A stretch of DNA of 64,000 bases from assembly GCF_022695595.1 (NCBI RefSeq), contig NZ_CP074380.1, forward strand, positions 2,101,501 through 2,165,500, written 5' to 3'. The position numbers and the translations under genes are program-made. The notes under the pieces were generated by a model that was not told the DNA's origin, did no database searches, and saw nothing but the letters and a program-made list of their open reading frames with translations. The first letter of the stretch is position 1, and each line of letters starts with the position of its first letter. The DNA comes from Streptomyces sp. MST-110588. Its GTDB lineage: Bacteria > Actinomycetota > Actinomycetes > Streptomycetales > Streptomycetaceae. Of this stretch, positions 54,444 to 63,998 are shown one piece after another.

Positions 54444-57400
54444 GTGCAGGGACGTTTCAAGAGGGATGGCATGGGGTCTCCCCAGGCCCGCCAGGGCCAA
54501 GGGGAAGCTGCGGCGGACCCGGAGCTGCGCGGCGGGACCGACCGCGCCTCCTTGCCGCAGCGCGCCCAGGGCAACGGCCCGGAGGACGGCGGCGCGCCGT
54601 CCGACCGGAGCGGCCAGACGCCGGGCGGTGAGTCAGTCGACCCCGGCAAGGCCAAGGCGCCGAAGGGCCCCAGCGGCCCCGGCAGCCGAATAGCCATGCG
54701 CAACTGGCGCATCAGCACCCGCCTGGTCTCCCTGCTCGCGCTCCCCGTCGTCGCCGCCACCTCGCTGGGCGCCCTGCGTATCACCACGTCGCTGGACGAC
54801 ATGGAGCAGCTCGACAAGATGCAGCTCCTGACCAAGATGACGCGTCAGGCGACCATGCTCGCCGACGCCCTCCAGGTCGAGCGGGACCGCTCGGCGGGCC
54901 CGCTCACCATCGGCGGCGAGGGCAACAAGAAGGACGACACCAACGTCGTCGCGCCGCGCGAGGCCACCGACCGGGCCAAGCAGCAGTTCAACAAGGCCAC
55001 CGGTGACATCCAGCGCGACGACGCGTCCATGGCCGGTGTGCAGGCGACGCTGCTGGACATCGGGCGCCAGCTCAACACGCTCAACGAGATCCGTGCCAAC
55101 GCCTACGGCGAGAACAACAACGCCGCCCGCACGGTCAGCAGCTACAACCAGCTCATCACCTCCCTGCTCGCCCTCTCCCAGGACATGGCGCAGGCGACGA
55201 GCAACCCGGACATGATCCGCAGCACCCGTGCGCTGGCGGCGTTCTCCTCCGCCAAGGAGTACGCGTCGATGCAGCGGGCGCTGGTCAGTGCCGGTCTCGC
55301 CCACAAGGGCGGCCCGCAGCTCTCCCCCAACGACCGGCTCGCCGGCCGTACCGCCGAGGACGACGAGAAGGCGGCCCGCGACCGCTTCTCGCAGATCTAC
55401 ACCGGTGGCGCCACCGAGCTGACCAAGGGTCTGGACGGCAACAACGACGAGATCAAGAAGTCCGTCGCCTTCGCGCACCGCTCCTTCGCCAGCGAGACCG
55501 GTATCCGCAGCGAGGACTTGAAGTACCTGGACTGGTACGACGCCGACACCAACAAGATCAACGAGATGTCGCGCATCGAGTCCGCCCTGCTGACGCAGAT
55601 GGAACAGAAGTCGCGTGAGCTGCGGGACGAGTCCACGCAGGACGCGATCATCAACGGTGCGCTGATCCTCCTGGTCCTCGGCGTCTCGCTCGTCGGCGCG
55701 TTCGTCGTGGCCCGCTCCATGGTCCGCTCGCTGCGCCGCCTCCAGGACACCGCCCAGCGGGTCGCCCAGGAGCGGCTGCCCGAGCTGGTCAAGCAGCTCT
55801 CCGAGAGCGACCCGCAGGACGTGGACACCTCCGTGGAGTCCGTCGGTGTGCACAGCCGGGACGAGATCGGAAAGGTGGCCGCGGCCTTCGACGACGTGCA
55901 CCGCGAAGCGGTGCGGCTGGCCTCCGAGCAGGCGCTGCTGCGGGGCAACGTCAACGCGATGTTCACCAACCTCTCGCGCCGCAGCCAGGGCCTCATCCAG
56001 CGTCAGCTCTCGCTGATCTCCGAACTGGAGTCCCGCGAGGCCGACCCGGACCAGCTCTCCTCCCTCTTCAAGCTCGACCACCTCGCGACGCGTATGCGCC
56101 GTAACGGTGAGAACCTCCTGGTCCTCGCGGGTGAGGAGCCGGGCCGCCGGTGGACCCGGCCGGTCCCGCTGGTCGACGTGCTGCGCGCCGCCGCCTCCGA
56201 GGTGGAGCAGTACGAGCGCATCGAGCTCAGTTCCGTACCGCAGACCGAGGTCGCCGGCCGGGTCGTCAACGACCTCGTCCACCTCCTCGCCGAGCTGCTG
56301 GAGAACGCGACCTCCTTCTCCTCGCCGCAGACCAAGGTCAAGGTGACCGGTCACGCGCTGCCCGACGGGCGGGTGCTGGTCGAGATCCACGACACCGGCA
56401 TCGGTCTGTCGCCCGAGGACCTCTCCGCGATCAACGAGCGGCTGGCCAGCCCGCCGACCGTGGACGTGTCGGTCTCCCGCCGCATGGGTCTGTTCGTGGT
56501 CGGCCGGCTGTCCCTGCGGCACGGCATCCGCATCCAGCTCCGGCCCTCGGACTCCGGCGGCACCACGGCGCTGGTCATGCTCCCGGTCGACGTCGCCCAG
56601 GGCGGCAAGAAGCCCGCGCCGCCCACCAAGGGCGCCGGTGAGGGCGGCAACGCCGCGGCCAGCCGGCTCGCCGGTCTCCAGCCGCGCGGCCAGATCGGTT
56701 CGGGTCCCGGTGCCCCCGGGCGTCCGGCGCTGCCGGGCCGCGGCGGCATGGGCGGTCCGGGCGGTATGGGCGGCCCCGGCTTCGGCGGCGGCCCGGGCGG
56801 CGGTGTCGCCGGTGCCTTCGGTGGCGCGGCGGCCGGCCGGAGCAACGCTTCCGGTGCGGCGCCCGCCAAGGCGGAGCCGCGCGGCGGCGCCCAGCAGCGG
56901 CGGCGGTGCCCCGCAGGGGCGGCGGTGCCCGCAGGCCGGTGGCAGGCCGGTGGCCGGCCGGGCGGCAGCCGTGACGCCGGCGGGCGGCCCTCGCTGCCCG
57001 TACGCGGTGCCACCCCCGCGCCCGAGACCTCGCAGCCGCCCACCGGCGCGCCGCGGGGCGACGCCGAGCGTCCGCAGCTCCCCTCGCGCGGCTCCACGGC
57101 CGAACTGCCCGGCGGACCGGCGGACCAGCAGCCCGGCACCACCACGTGGGGTGCCCGGCGCGAGCGCGGTTCCTCCGACGACTGGCCGACGGCCCCGCGC
57201 CAGGCGCAGGACCAGCCGCGCGGCCACGAAGAGCCCGCAGCCACCGAGGGGTACGCCCGGCCGGCGGCCGGCGGTCCCGGTGACACCGCGGAGTTCGCCC
57301 GTCCCGACTTCGACGGCCCGCCCCCGGGCGCGGACCGGCCGCAGGCCGCGGACGGCGCCCGGACCGCGGACCGTACCCAGGCCCCGGGCGGCCCGGCCGA

Positions 57401-58403
57401 CACCGGCCGGTTCACCCAGCCGGGCACCGGTCACGGCGGCTTCGGCGACACCTCCGGTCCGGCCCAGCACACCGAGCAGAACACCGGTGCCTTCTCGCTG
57501 CCCGCCGACCTCCAGCAGGACCTCCAGCAGGGCTCGCCGCTCGGCGGTCACACCGGCCGCGACACCGGCGAGTTCCCGCGGCCGGACGCAGGCCACGGCG
57601 GCTTCGACGCCCCGGCCCGGCCCACCGGGCAGGACACCGGCGCCACCGGCGCGTTCCCGCAGCAGCGGGCCGGCCACGAGGCGTACGACGACGCGGCGCA
57701 GGGCACCGGGGAGTTCCCGGCGCAGCCGCAGGACCGCGGCGGCGACGTGCTCGGCGGTGCTCCGGCGGGTCCCGGTGACGGCCGTACGCCGATCTTCGAC
57801 ACCATCGAGTCGGACTGGTTCAACCACCCGGCGTCCGCCGCTGCCGCCGCGGCGGCCGATGCCGCGGAGCACCGGGCCGAGCCGGCCGGGCAGCAGCCCC
57901 CGCTGCCCCGTCGCGGGTCGGCCGAGCAGCCTTCGCTGCCCCGCCGTGACGCGACCGGCGGACAGCCGCCGCTGCCGCGCCGCGAACCGGCCGCTCCGGC
58001 CGGCCAGCCGGCCGCCCCGTCCGCTTCCCACGGTGCGCCCTTCGGCGCCGGTGCGCAGGCCCCGGCCGGCTCCTCGGAGCAGGAGACGGGCCAGTGGCGC
58101 ACCTCGGCGAACGACGAGCGCTGGCGGCAGGCGGAGCAGATCCGCCGGCCCGCCGCGGGCGGTGTCACCACTTCCGGACTGCCGCGCCGGGTGCCCCGCG
58201 CCAATCTCGTCGCGGGCACCGCGCAGCAGGAGCAGTCCCCCAAGGCCGGTCCGCAGGTCTCGCGTGCGCCCGATGACGTACGCGGCCGGCTGACCAATCT
58301 TCGCCGGGGTATCCAGCAGGGCCGTTACCGGGCCGAGGAGAACAACAACTCCTCCACCGGCAACCACGGCGTTGTCGACCCCACTCACCAGCAGGAGCGT
58401 TAG
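54444..58403 (+). CDS. cvnA1: Conservon sensor histidine-kinase-like protein CvnA (nitrate/nitrite-sensing domain)
   Basis: Large membrane protein, 1319 residues, first member of a Streptomyces conservon. Start GTG 54444 (MQGRFKRDGMGSPQ) chosen for family N-terminus; ATG 54471 is also plausible. Membrane segment about 95-112, extracellular NIT-type domain about 115-400, second membrane segment about 402-424 (ALILLVLGVSLVGAFVVA), HAMP-like region, and HATPase: LVHLLAELLENATSFSSPQTKV (N-box), IHDTGIGLSPED (G1), RRMGLFVVGRL (G2). The H-box region has LDHLATRMRRNGENLLVLAGEEPG. About 600 residues of Gly/Pro/Ala/Gln-rich disorder follow, ending with a conserved motif also present in CvnA2. Confidence 0.93.
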   Translation: MQGRFKRDGMGSPQARQGQGEAAADPELRGGTDRASLPQRAQGNGPEDGGAPSDRSGQTPGGESVDPGKAKAPKGPSGPGSRIAMRNWRISTRLVSLLALPVVAATSLGALRITTSLDDMEQLDKMQLLTKMTRQATMLADALQVERDRSAGPLTIGGEGNKKDDTNVVAPREATDRAKQQFNKATGDIQRDDASMAGVQATLLDIGRQLNTLNEIRANAYGENNNAARTVSSYNQLITSLLALSQDMAQATSNPDMIRSTRALAAFSSAKEYASMQRALVSAGLAHKGGPQLSPNDRLAGRTAEDDEKAARDRFSQIYTGGATELTKGLDGNNDEIKKSVAFAHRSFASETGIRSEDLKYLDWYDADTNKINEMSRIESALLTQMEQKSRELRDESTQDAIINGALILLVLGVSLVGAFVVARSMVRSLRRLQDTAQRVAQERLPELVKQLSESDPQDVDTSVESVGVHSRDEIGKVAAAFDDVHREAVRLASEQALLRGNVNAMFTNLSRRSQGLIQRQLSLISELESREADPDQLSSLFKLDHLATRMRRNGENLLVLAGEEPGRRWTRPVPLVDVLRAAASEVEQYERIELSSVPQTEVAGRVVNDLVHLLAELLENATSFSSPQTKVKVTGHALPDGRVLVEIHDTGIGLSPEDLSAINERLASPPTVDVSVSRRMGLFVVGRLSLRHGIRIQLRPSDSGGTTALVMLPVDVAQGGKKPAPPTKGAGEGGNAAASRLAGLQPRGQIGSGPGAPGRPALPGRGGMGGPGGMGGPGFGGGPGGGVAGAFGGAAAGRSNASGAAPAKAEPRGGAQQRRRCPAGAAVPAGRWQAGGRPGGSRDAGGRPSLPVRGATPAPETSQPPTGAPRGDAERPQLPSRGSTAELPGGPADQQPGTTTWGARRERGSSDDWPTAPRQAQDQPRGHEEPAATEGYARPAAGGPGDTAEFARPDFDGPPPGADRPQAADGARTADRTQAPGGPADTGRFTQPGTGHGGFGDTSGPAQHTEQNTGAFSLPADLQQDLQQGSPLGGHTGRDTGEFPRPDAGHGGFDAPARPTGQDTGATGAFPQQRAGHEAYDDAAQGTGEFPAQPQDRGGDVLGGAPAGPGDGRTPIFDTIESDWFNHPASAAAAAAADAAEHRAEPAGQQPPLPRRGSAEQPSLPRRDATGGQPPLPRREPAAPAGQPAAPSASHGAPFGAGAQAPAGSSEQETGQWRTSANDERWRQAEQIRRPAAGGVTTSGLPRRVPRANLVAGTAQQEQSPKAGPQVSRAPDDVRGRLTNLRRGIQQGRYRAEENNNSSTGNHGVVDPTHQQER

Positions 58404-58826
58404 TTGAGTCCGATGAGCCAGGCGGCGCAGAACCTGAACTGGTTGATCACCAACTTCGTGGACAACACCCCCGGTGTGTCCCACACGGTGGTGGTCTCCG
58501 CGGACGGTCTGCTCCTCGCCATGTCCGAGGGCTTCCCTCGTGACAGAGCCGATCAGTTGGCGGCGGTGGCCTCCGGGCTGACCTCGCTGACCTCCGGCGC
58601 CTCCCGCATCTTCGAAGGCGGAAGCGTCAACCAGACCGTGGTGGAGATGGAGCGCGGCTTCCTGTTCATCATGTCCGTCTCCGACGGATCGTCGCTGGCC
58701 GTCCTGGCGCACCCCGAGTGCGACATCGGCCTCGTCGGTTACGAAATGGCCCTGCTGGTCGACCGCGCGGGCACCGTCCTGACGCCCGACCTCCGCGCCG
58801 AACTGCAGGGCAGCCTGCTGCACTGA
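58404..58826 (+). CDS. cvnB1: Conservon Roadblock/LC7 protein CvnB
   Basis: 140-residue Roadblock/LC7 protein: TPGVSHTVVVSADGLLLAMSEGFPRDRADQLAAVASGL, SRIFEGGSVNQTVVEMERGFLFIMSV. Such proteins act as platforms or GAP-like regulators for small GTPases; here the partner is CvnD. The start is TTG 58404 directly after the cvnA stop, with GGAG eight bases upstream. Protein and DNA are almost identical to the second copy at 63529-63951. Confidence 0.94.
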   Translation: MSPMSQAAQNLNWLITNFVDNTPGVSHTVVVSADGLLLAMSEGFPRDRADQLAAVASGLTSLTSGASRIFEGGSVNQTVVEMERGFLFIMSVSDGSSLAVLAHPECDIGLVGYEMALLVDRAGTVLTPDLRAELQGSLLH

Positions 58827-58923
58827 AGATCCACCGAACGTCGCCGACCGACCCCCGCCCACCGTGCCGCACCCCCCACCGGCCCAACCCGACGACCGTC
58901 AGTTGTCCCGTCCGGAGGACCCC

Positions 58924-59334
58924 ATGACCCCGCCACCCGCCTCGCCCGGCCCGTACGGTGCTTACAGTCAAGCGCCGTACGGGGACGAGGGTGACCAGCC
59001 GCTGGTGCGTCCGTACGCCATGACCGGAGGCCGGACCCGGCCGCGCTACCAGCTCGCCATCGAGGCGCTGGTCAGCACGACCGCCGACCCCGCCCAGGTG
59101 CCCGGGCTGCTCCCCGAGCACCAGCGCATCTGCCACCTGTGCCGCGAGGTCAAGTCGGTGGCCGAGGTCTCGGCCCTGCTGCACATCCCGCTGGGCGTGG
59201 CCCGGATCCTGGTCGCCGACCTGGCGGAGGCCGGGCTGGTGGCGATCCACCAGCCGGGCGGCAGCGGCGAGGCCGGCGGCACGCCCGATGTGACCTTGCT
59301 CGAAAGGGTGCTCAGTGGACTTCGCAAGCTCTAA
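58924..59334 (+). CDS. cvnC1: Conservon protein CvnC (DUF742, winged-helix-like)
   Basis: 136 residues from ATG 58924 behind GGAGG. A Pro/Tyr/Gly-rich opening (MTPPPASPGPYGAYSQAPYG), then DUF742: VRPYAMTGGRTRPRYQLAIEALVST, EHQRICHLCREVKSVAEVSALLHIPLGVARILVADLAEAGLVAIHQPG. The fold is winged-helix-like, with cysteines in CHLC. It is thought to be part of the CvnB-C-D complex at the membrane kinase. Overlaps cvnD by 20 bases. Confidence 0.93.
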   Translation: MTPPPASPGPYGAYSQAPYGDEGDQPLVRPYAMTGGRTRPRYQLAIEALVSTTADPAQVPGLLPEHQRICHLCREVKSVAEVSALLHIPLGVARILVADLAEAGLVAIHQPGGSGEAGGTPDVTLLERVLSGLRKL

Positions 59335-59905
59335 CGGCGCCGATGGCGGCGTGAGCCGCTCCACCACCTCCGCGAAGATCGTGGTGGCGGGCGGCTTCGG
59401 CGTGGGCAAGACCACGTTCGTGGGAGCGGTCTCGGAGATCAATCCGCTGCGTACGGAGGCCGTGATGACCTCCGCCTCGGCGGGGATCGACGATCTGAGC
59501 CAGGTGCAGGACAAGACCACGACGACCGTGGCCATGGACTTCGGCCGCATCACGCTGGACCAGGACCTGATCCTGTACCTGTTCGGCACGCCCGGACAGG
59601 ACCGCTTCTGGTTCATGTGGGACGACCTGGTACGCGGCGCCATCGGCGCCATCGTGCTGGTCGACACCCGGCGGCTGGCCGACTGCTTCCCGGCCGTGGA
59701 CTACTTCGAGAACAGCGGCCTGCCCTTCGTCATCGCCCTCAACGGCTTCGAGGGGCACCAGCCGTACACTCCCGACGAGGTGCGCGAGGCCCTGCAGATC
59801 GGGCCGGGGACCCCGATCGTCACCACCGACGCGCGGCACCGCAGCGAGGCCAAGAGCGCGCTGATCACGCTCGTCGAGCACGCCCTGATGGCACGGCTGA
59901 AGTAG
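59315..59905 (+). CDS. cvnD1: Conservon small GTPase CvnD
   Basis: 196 residues, start GTG 59315 (MDFASSNGADGGVSRST). Ras-like GTPase features: P-loop VAGGFGVGKTTFVGAVSE (about 25-42), the DxxGQ-type switch region as LYLFGTPGQDRFWFMWDDL, VLVDTRR and NKxD replaced by ALNGFEG. The lack of a classical NKxD is typical of bacterial MglA-like conservon GTPases. In S. coelicolor conservon proteins form a membrane complex that affects differentiation. Confidence 0.93.
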   Translation: MDFASSNGADGGVSRSTTSAKIVVAGGFGVGKTTFVGAVSEINPLRTEAVMTSASAGIDDLSQVQDKTTTTVAMDFGRITLDQDLILYLFGTPGQDRFWFMWDDLVRGAIGAIVLVDTRRLADCFPAVDYFENSGLPFVIALNGFEGHQPYTPDEVREALQIGPGTPIVTTDARHRSEAKSALITLVEHALMARLK

Positions 59906-59916
59906 CGGACACCCAG

Positions 59917-59951
59917 CCGCCCGCCCGGACCGCCGCGGTCCGGGCGGGCGG
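59917..59951 (+). terminator. Terminator after conservon 1
   Basis: A 15-bp perfect stem (59917-59931, 59937-59951) and 5-base loop, 12 bases after cvnD1. Confidence 0.85.
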
Positions 59952-60326
59952 TCCGCCACGACGAAGTGGCGCTCACTTTTCGGCAGTTGTACGCCGTGCC
60001 GGGCGGCGTTAACCGGCCCGGCGCGGGGTCTGTGTCCTTGGACACGCCCGCCCCCGGTGTTCATAACGTTTCGACAGAGAATTCGCCTCCCGTCGACACC
60101 CCCCGCGCACGCGCGGTTTCTCTGCGCTCACCATTCCCCCGTCTTTTGACGTGCCTCGCCCTTAACGCCCCTTTTATCTGACGCTCTGGTGCGCCCGCGC
60201 CAGCTCTGCCCAATGTTTGGAAGGCACGGTCCTGACGTGCTGAAATTCGCTGAACTCCGGAGTAGTAACGCCTAGAAGAAAACGGCACAGCGCGAGTAGG
60301 TGCCGGCGCCGAGAGGTTGTTGTCGA
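59952..60326. other. Intergenic region between the two conservons
   Basis: About 375 bases with an A/T-richer second half (60060-60300). Likely holds the promoter of conservon 2, though I could not identify a clear -35/-10 pair. No gene. Confidence 0.4.
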
Positions 60327-63300
60327 GTGAGGCGAAGCAAGTCGGCCCCCGAGCCGCCAGAGCCGCGGCGGGGCAACTTCACCCCGCCGCAGCGCAGCGC
60401 GGCACCGGCTTCCGACGCGCCCGAAAACGCCGGGGGCCCGGTCGCCGCACCCGCGCCGAGCCGCGGGAAGCTCTCCCCGCGCAACTGGCGGGTGGCCACG
60501 CGTCTGAACGCGATCCTGCTGATCCCCGTCCTGGTCGCGCTCGTCTTCGGTGGTCTGCGGGTCAACAGCTCGATCGAGACCTGGCAGGAGGCCCGGGACG
60601 CGGAGAGCACCGCCAAGCTCGTACGGGCCGCCGCCACCTACGGCCAGGCCCTGATCGAGGAGCGGGACCGCACCGCGGAGCCGCTGCTGAGCGGCAAGCG
60701 CGACGACCCGTCCGTACGGACCGCCCGCGCGGCCACCGACAGCGCGGCGGCGGCCTTCCACGCCGCTGTCAAGGACATGCCCGACAAGGAGAGCCTCAAG
60801 GGCCGGCTCGCGGCGTTCCAGAAGGTCGAGCCGCAGCTCGCCCGGCTGCGTGAGGGCGCCTACACCGACGCGCTCGCGGACGTGCGGACCGAAGAGGGCT
60901 ATGTCGCCATCCAGCACCCCCTGATGGAGTTCGCCAACGAACTGGGGCTGGGCACCGGCAACATCACCTCCTACGGCCGTACCGTCTACGCCGTCTCGCT
61001 GGCCAAGGGCGCCGAGTCGCTCCAGCGCGCCATCGGTACGCACCTCCTGGTCAAGCCCGCCGACCCGCAGGGCGGCCCGGAGCACAAGAAGCAGCTCACC
61101 GCCCTCGCCTCGTACGCCTACCTGGAGCACATCGCCATGGGCGAGTACTCCTCCGGTGGCACACCCCAGGACGTCGCGCGGCTGGACAAGGACCGCGCCG
61201 CGCTGAAGAAGTCCGCGCAGGAGGCGGTCGAGCGGGCCAAGCAGGAGGCCCGGTCCGCCGGGAAGCCGTTCAAGGCCCCGCCGGAGATGCCCGCCATGAC
61301 CGCGGCCATCGCCTCGGGCGCGTCCCCGCAGCAGCTCGCCGCCAAGGGCATCACCCCCAAGACCTGGTTCGACGCCGCCACCGGCACGTTCGACATGTAC
61401 CGGGGCATCGAGAAGGACCTGGCGGACAAGGCGGTCGACGAGGCCGCGCAGATCGCCCAGGACGCCAAGCAGTCGGCGTTCATCGACTCGGCGATCGTGC
61501 TCGCGGCCCTGATCGTCGCCTTCGTCGTGGCCGGCCTGATGGCGCGCCGGATGAGCCACAACATGCGCCGGCTGCGCACCGCCGCGCTGGGCATCGCCGA
61601 GCAGCGCCTGCCGATGCTGGTCGACCAGCTCTCCCGTACGGCGCCGGGCCGGGTCGACACCCGTGTCAAGCCGATCCCGATCGACACCACCGACGAGATC
61701 GGCGAGGTGGCCCGCGCCTTCGACCAGGTGCACCGCGAGGCCGTCCGGCTCGCCGCCGAGCAGGCGCTGCTGCGGGGCAACGTCAACGCGATCTTCACCA
61801 ACCTCTCCAACCGCAACCAGGCCCTGATCGAGCGCCAGCTCGAACTGATCACCGACCTGGAGAACAACGAGGCGGACCCGGACCAGCTCGAAAACCTCTT
61901 CCGGATGGACCACCTGGCCACCCGCATGCGGCGCAACGGTGAGAACCTGCTGATTCTGGCGGGCGAGGAGCCGGGCAGCCGCTGGAACGAGCCGGTCCCG
62001 CTGGTGGACGTGCTGCGCGCGGCCACCTCCGAGGTGGAGTCCTACGAGCGAATAGACCTCGACGGTGTGCCGGAGAGCGAGATCCACGGCAACGCCGTGA
62101 CCGACCTGGTGCACCTGCTGGCGGAGCTGCTGGAGAACGCCACCACCTTCTCCTCGCCGCAGACCAAGGTGCGCGTCGCCGCGACCCGGCTGCCCGACGG
62201 CCGCGTGATGATCGAGATCCACGACAAGGGCATCGGCCTGACCGCCGAGGACTTCGCGGACATCAACCACAAGCTGGCCAACCCGCCGACCGTGGACGCC
62301 GCGGTCTCCCAGCGCATGGGCCTGTTCGTGGTCGGCCGGCTGGCCGACCGGCACGGTATCCGCGTCCAGTTGCGCCCCTCGGGCGAGCAGGCGGGCACCA
62401 CGTCCCTGGTCATGCTCCCCGAGGCCATCACCCACGGCGGTGGCGGCGAGGAGGGCTTCCCGGGCGACTTCTCCGTCTCCCGGATCGTGCCCGAGCAGGA
62501 GCAGGGTGGCTACGCCCCCTCCAACGGTGGCCGCACGGCCGCGGAACTCGGCTTCGAGGACTCCCTCCACGGCCCGGGCGGCGGCTTCCGGCAGCTCGAC
62601 CCGGTCGGCCGTTCGCGGCTGCGCGAGGAGCGCCGGGCGGCCCTGGAGGCCCAGCAGGCGGCCAGGGAGCAGAGCCAGGACCCGGCGCGCCCGCTGTTCG
62701 GGGAGCAGGTGACCGACGCCACGGCGTACCAGGGATACCCCGGACAGCCGTATACGGAACCGGGACAGTCGTCCTACTCCGACCCTTCCCTCGGCGGTCC
62801 CGACCTCCACGATCCGGCCTATTCGCAGGCCACCGGCCAGCAGCCGTACGCTCCCTACGAGCCCCTGCAGCAGGACGACTGGCCCGGGAGCACCGCGTAC
62901 GAGAGCCACTCCGGATACGAAGCGGAATCCGGCCGGAATGAGCCGTCCGCTCCCGCGGACCTCTCGGAGCGCGTAGCATTCGACCGTCCGAACCCTTCTC
63001 CGGCTCCCACCGGGGACGGTCTCACCCCGGGCGACTCCCACTCGCTGACCGACGCCGGTCTTCCGCGCCGCGGCGGCCACAACCAGCAAGCCCCGCAGTC
63101 CCAGCAGGCTCACCAAGCGCAGTGGCAGGAGCCCACGGCGGGAACGTCCGCCGGCCACCGGGCCGAAGGAGAGCCGGTCGCGCCCCCGCAGCAGCAGGGC
63201 GCGCCGAAGACCGGCCCGGACGACTCCGAGTGGCGCTCGTCCAACGACGAGCGCTGGGAGCGGGCGGAGCGGCTGCGCAAGCCGAAGGCGGGCGGAATCA

Positions 63301-63527
63301 CTTCGTCCGGTTTGCCCCGGCGGGTGCCCAAGGCCAACTTGGTCGAAGGCTCCGCGGAGCTCACTCCGCAGGAAGGCCCCCAGGTCTCCCGCGCCCCGGA
63401 GGACGTCCGCGGCAGGTTGAGCAACCTGCGCCGCGGGGTCCAGCAGGGACGCAGGTCCGGCACGGAGACACCCCCCAATGACCCACAGGGCTTCGGCCCC
63501 GGCAGCACCTACGATCAGGAGCGTTAG
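60327..63527 (+). CDS. cvnA2: Conservon sensor histidine-kinase-like protein CvnA, second copy
   Basis: 1066 residues from GTG 60327 (MRRSKSAPEPPEPRRGNFTPPQRS) with GAGAGG upstream. Membrane segment about 60-78 (LNAILLIPVLVALVFGGL), extracellular NIT-type domain about 80-385, second membrane segment about 390-410, HAMP-like region, and HATPase: LVHLLAELLENATTFSSPQTKV, IHDKGIGLTAED, QRMGLFVVGRLADRHGIRV. A disordered tail ends with the same C-terminal motif as CvnA1. Overall similarity to CvnA1 is high only in the HAMP/HATPase core. Confidence 0.93.
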   Translation: MRRSKSAPEPPEPRRGNFTPPQRSAAPASDAPENAGGPVAAPAPSRGKLSPRNWRVATRLNAILLIPVLVALVFGGLRVNSSIETWQEARDAESTAKLVRAAATYGQALIEERDRTAEPLLSGKRDDPSVRTARAATDSAAAAFHAAVKDMPDKESLKGRLAAFQKVEPQLARLREGAYTDALADVRTEEGYVAIQHPLMEFANELGLGTGNITSYGRTVYAVSLAKGAESLQRAIGTHLLVKPADPQGGPEHKKQLTALASYAYLEHIAMGEYSSGGTPQDVARLDKDRAALKKSAQEAVERAKQEARSAGKPFKAPPEMPAMTAAIASGASPQQLAAKGITPKTWFDAATGTFDMYRGIEKDLADKAVDEAAQIAQDAKQSAFIDSAIVLAALIVAFVVAGLMARRMSHNMRRLRTAALGIAEQRLPMLVDQLSRTAPGRVDTRVKPIPIDTTDEIGEVARAFDQVHREAVRLAAEQALLRGNVNAIFTNLSNRNQALIERQLELITDLENNEADPDQLENLFRMDHLATRMRRNGENLLILAGEEPGSRWNEPVPLVDVLRAATSEVESYERIDLDGVPESEIHGNAVTDLVHLLAELLENATTFSSPQTKVRVAATRLPDGRVMIEIHDKGIGLTAEDFADINHKLANPPTVDAAVSQRMGLFVVGRLADRHGIRVQLRPSGEQAGTTSLVMLPEAITHGGGGEEGFPGDFSVSRIVPEQEQGGYAPSNGGRTAAELGFEDSLHGPGGGFRQLDPVGRSRLREERRAALEAQQAAREQSQDPARPLFGEQVTDATAYQGYPGQPYTEPGQSSYSDPSLGGPDLHDPAYSQATGQQPYAPYEPLQQDDWPGSTAYESHSGYEAESGRNEPSAPADLSERVAFDRPNPSPAPTGDGLTPGDSHSLTDAGLPRRGGHNQQAPQSQQAHQAQWQEPTAGTSAGHRAEGEPVAPPQQQGAPKTGPDDSEWRSSNDERWERAERLRKPKAGGITSSGLPRRVPKANLVEGSAELTPQEGPQVSRAPEDVRGRLSNLRRGVQQGRRSGTETPPNDPQGFGPGSTYDQER

Positions 63528-63528
63528 T

Positions 63529-63951
63529 GTGAGCCCGATGAGCCAGGCGGCGCAGAACCTGAACTGGTTGATCACCAACTTCGTGGACAACACCCCCGGT
63601 GTGTCCCACACGGTCGTGGTCTCCGCGGACGGTCTCCTCCTCGCCATGTCCGAGGGCTTCCCTCGTGACAGAGCCGATCAGTTGGCGGCGGTGGCCTCCG
63701 GGCTGACCTCGCTGACCTCCGGCGCCTCCCGCATCTTCGAAGGCGGAAGCGTCAACCAGACCGTGGTGGAGATGGAGCGCGGCTTCCTGTTCATCATGTC
63801 CGTCTCCGACGGATCGTCGCTGGCCGTCCTGGCGCACCCCGAGTGCGACATCGGCCTCGTCGGTTACGAAATGGCCCTGCTGGTCGACCGCGCGGGCACC
63901 GTCCTGACGCCCGACCTCCGCGCCGAACTGCAGGGCAGCCTTCTCAACTGA
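63529..63951 (+). CDS. cvnB2: Conservon Roadblock/LC7 protein CvnB, second copy
   Basis: 140 residues from GTG 63529, one base after the cvnA2 stop, with GGAG nine bases upstream. Protein identical to CvnB1 except the last residue (Asn instead of His). At DNA level only a few bases differ over about 410. A hairpin follows at once; the cvnC2 and cvnD2 expected next lie beyond the window. Confidence 0.94.
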   Translation: MSPMSQAAQNLNWLITNFVDNTPGVSHTVVVSADGLLLAMSEGFPRDRADQLAAVASGLTSLTSGASRIFEGGSVNQTVVEMERGFLFIMSVSDGSSLAVLAHPECDIGLVGYEMALLVDRAGTVLTPDLRAELQGSLLN

Positions 63952-63972
63952 CACACAGGCAGTGCGTTTCTC

Positions 63973-63998
63973 GCCACCGCACCATAGGGTGCGGTGGC
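63973..63998. terminator. Hairpin directly after cvnB2
   Basis: GCCACCGCACC (63973-63983) and GGTGCGGTGGC (63988-63998), ATAG loop, 22 bases after the cvnB2 stop. As strong as the other terminators, although more conservon genes would normally follow; the window ends here. Confidence 0.7.

Noticed and set aside
56880..57000. Possible pair of compensating frameshifts in the cvnA1 tail (RRRCPAGAAVPAG segment with an unusual Cys)
   Set aside because: The tail is low complexity and poorly conserved, so no frame can be preferred by eye; the overall frame stays open.
54633..58862. 1400-codon minus-strand frame antisense to cvnA1
   Set aside because: Shadow of cvnA1 with Leu/Gly/Arg-rich composition and no recognisable domain.
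60174..63647. 1150-codon minus-strand frame antisense to cvnA2
   Set aside because: Shadow of cvnA2; same composition effects.
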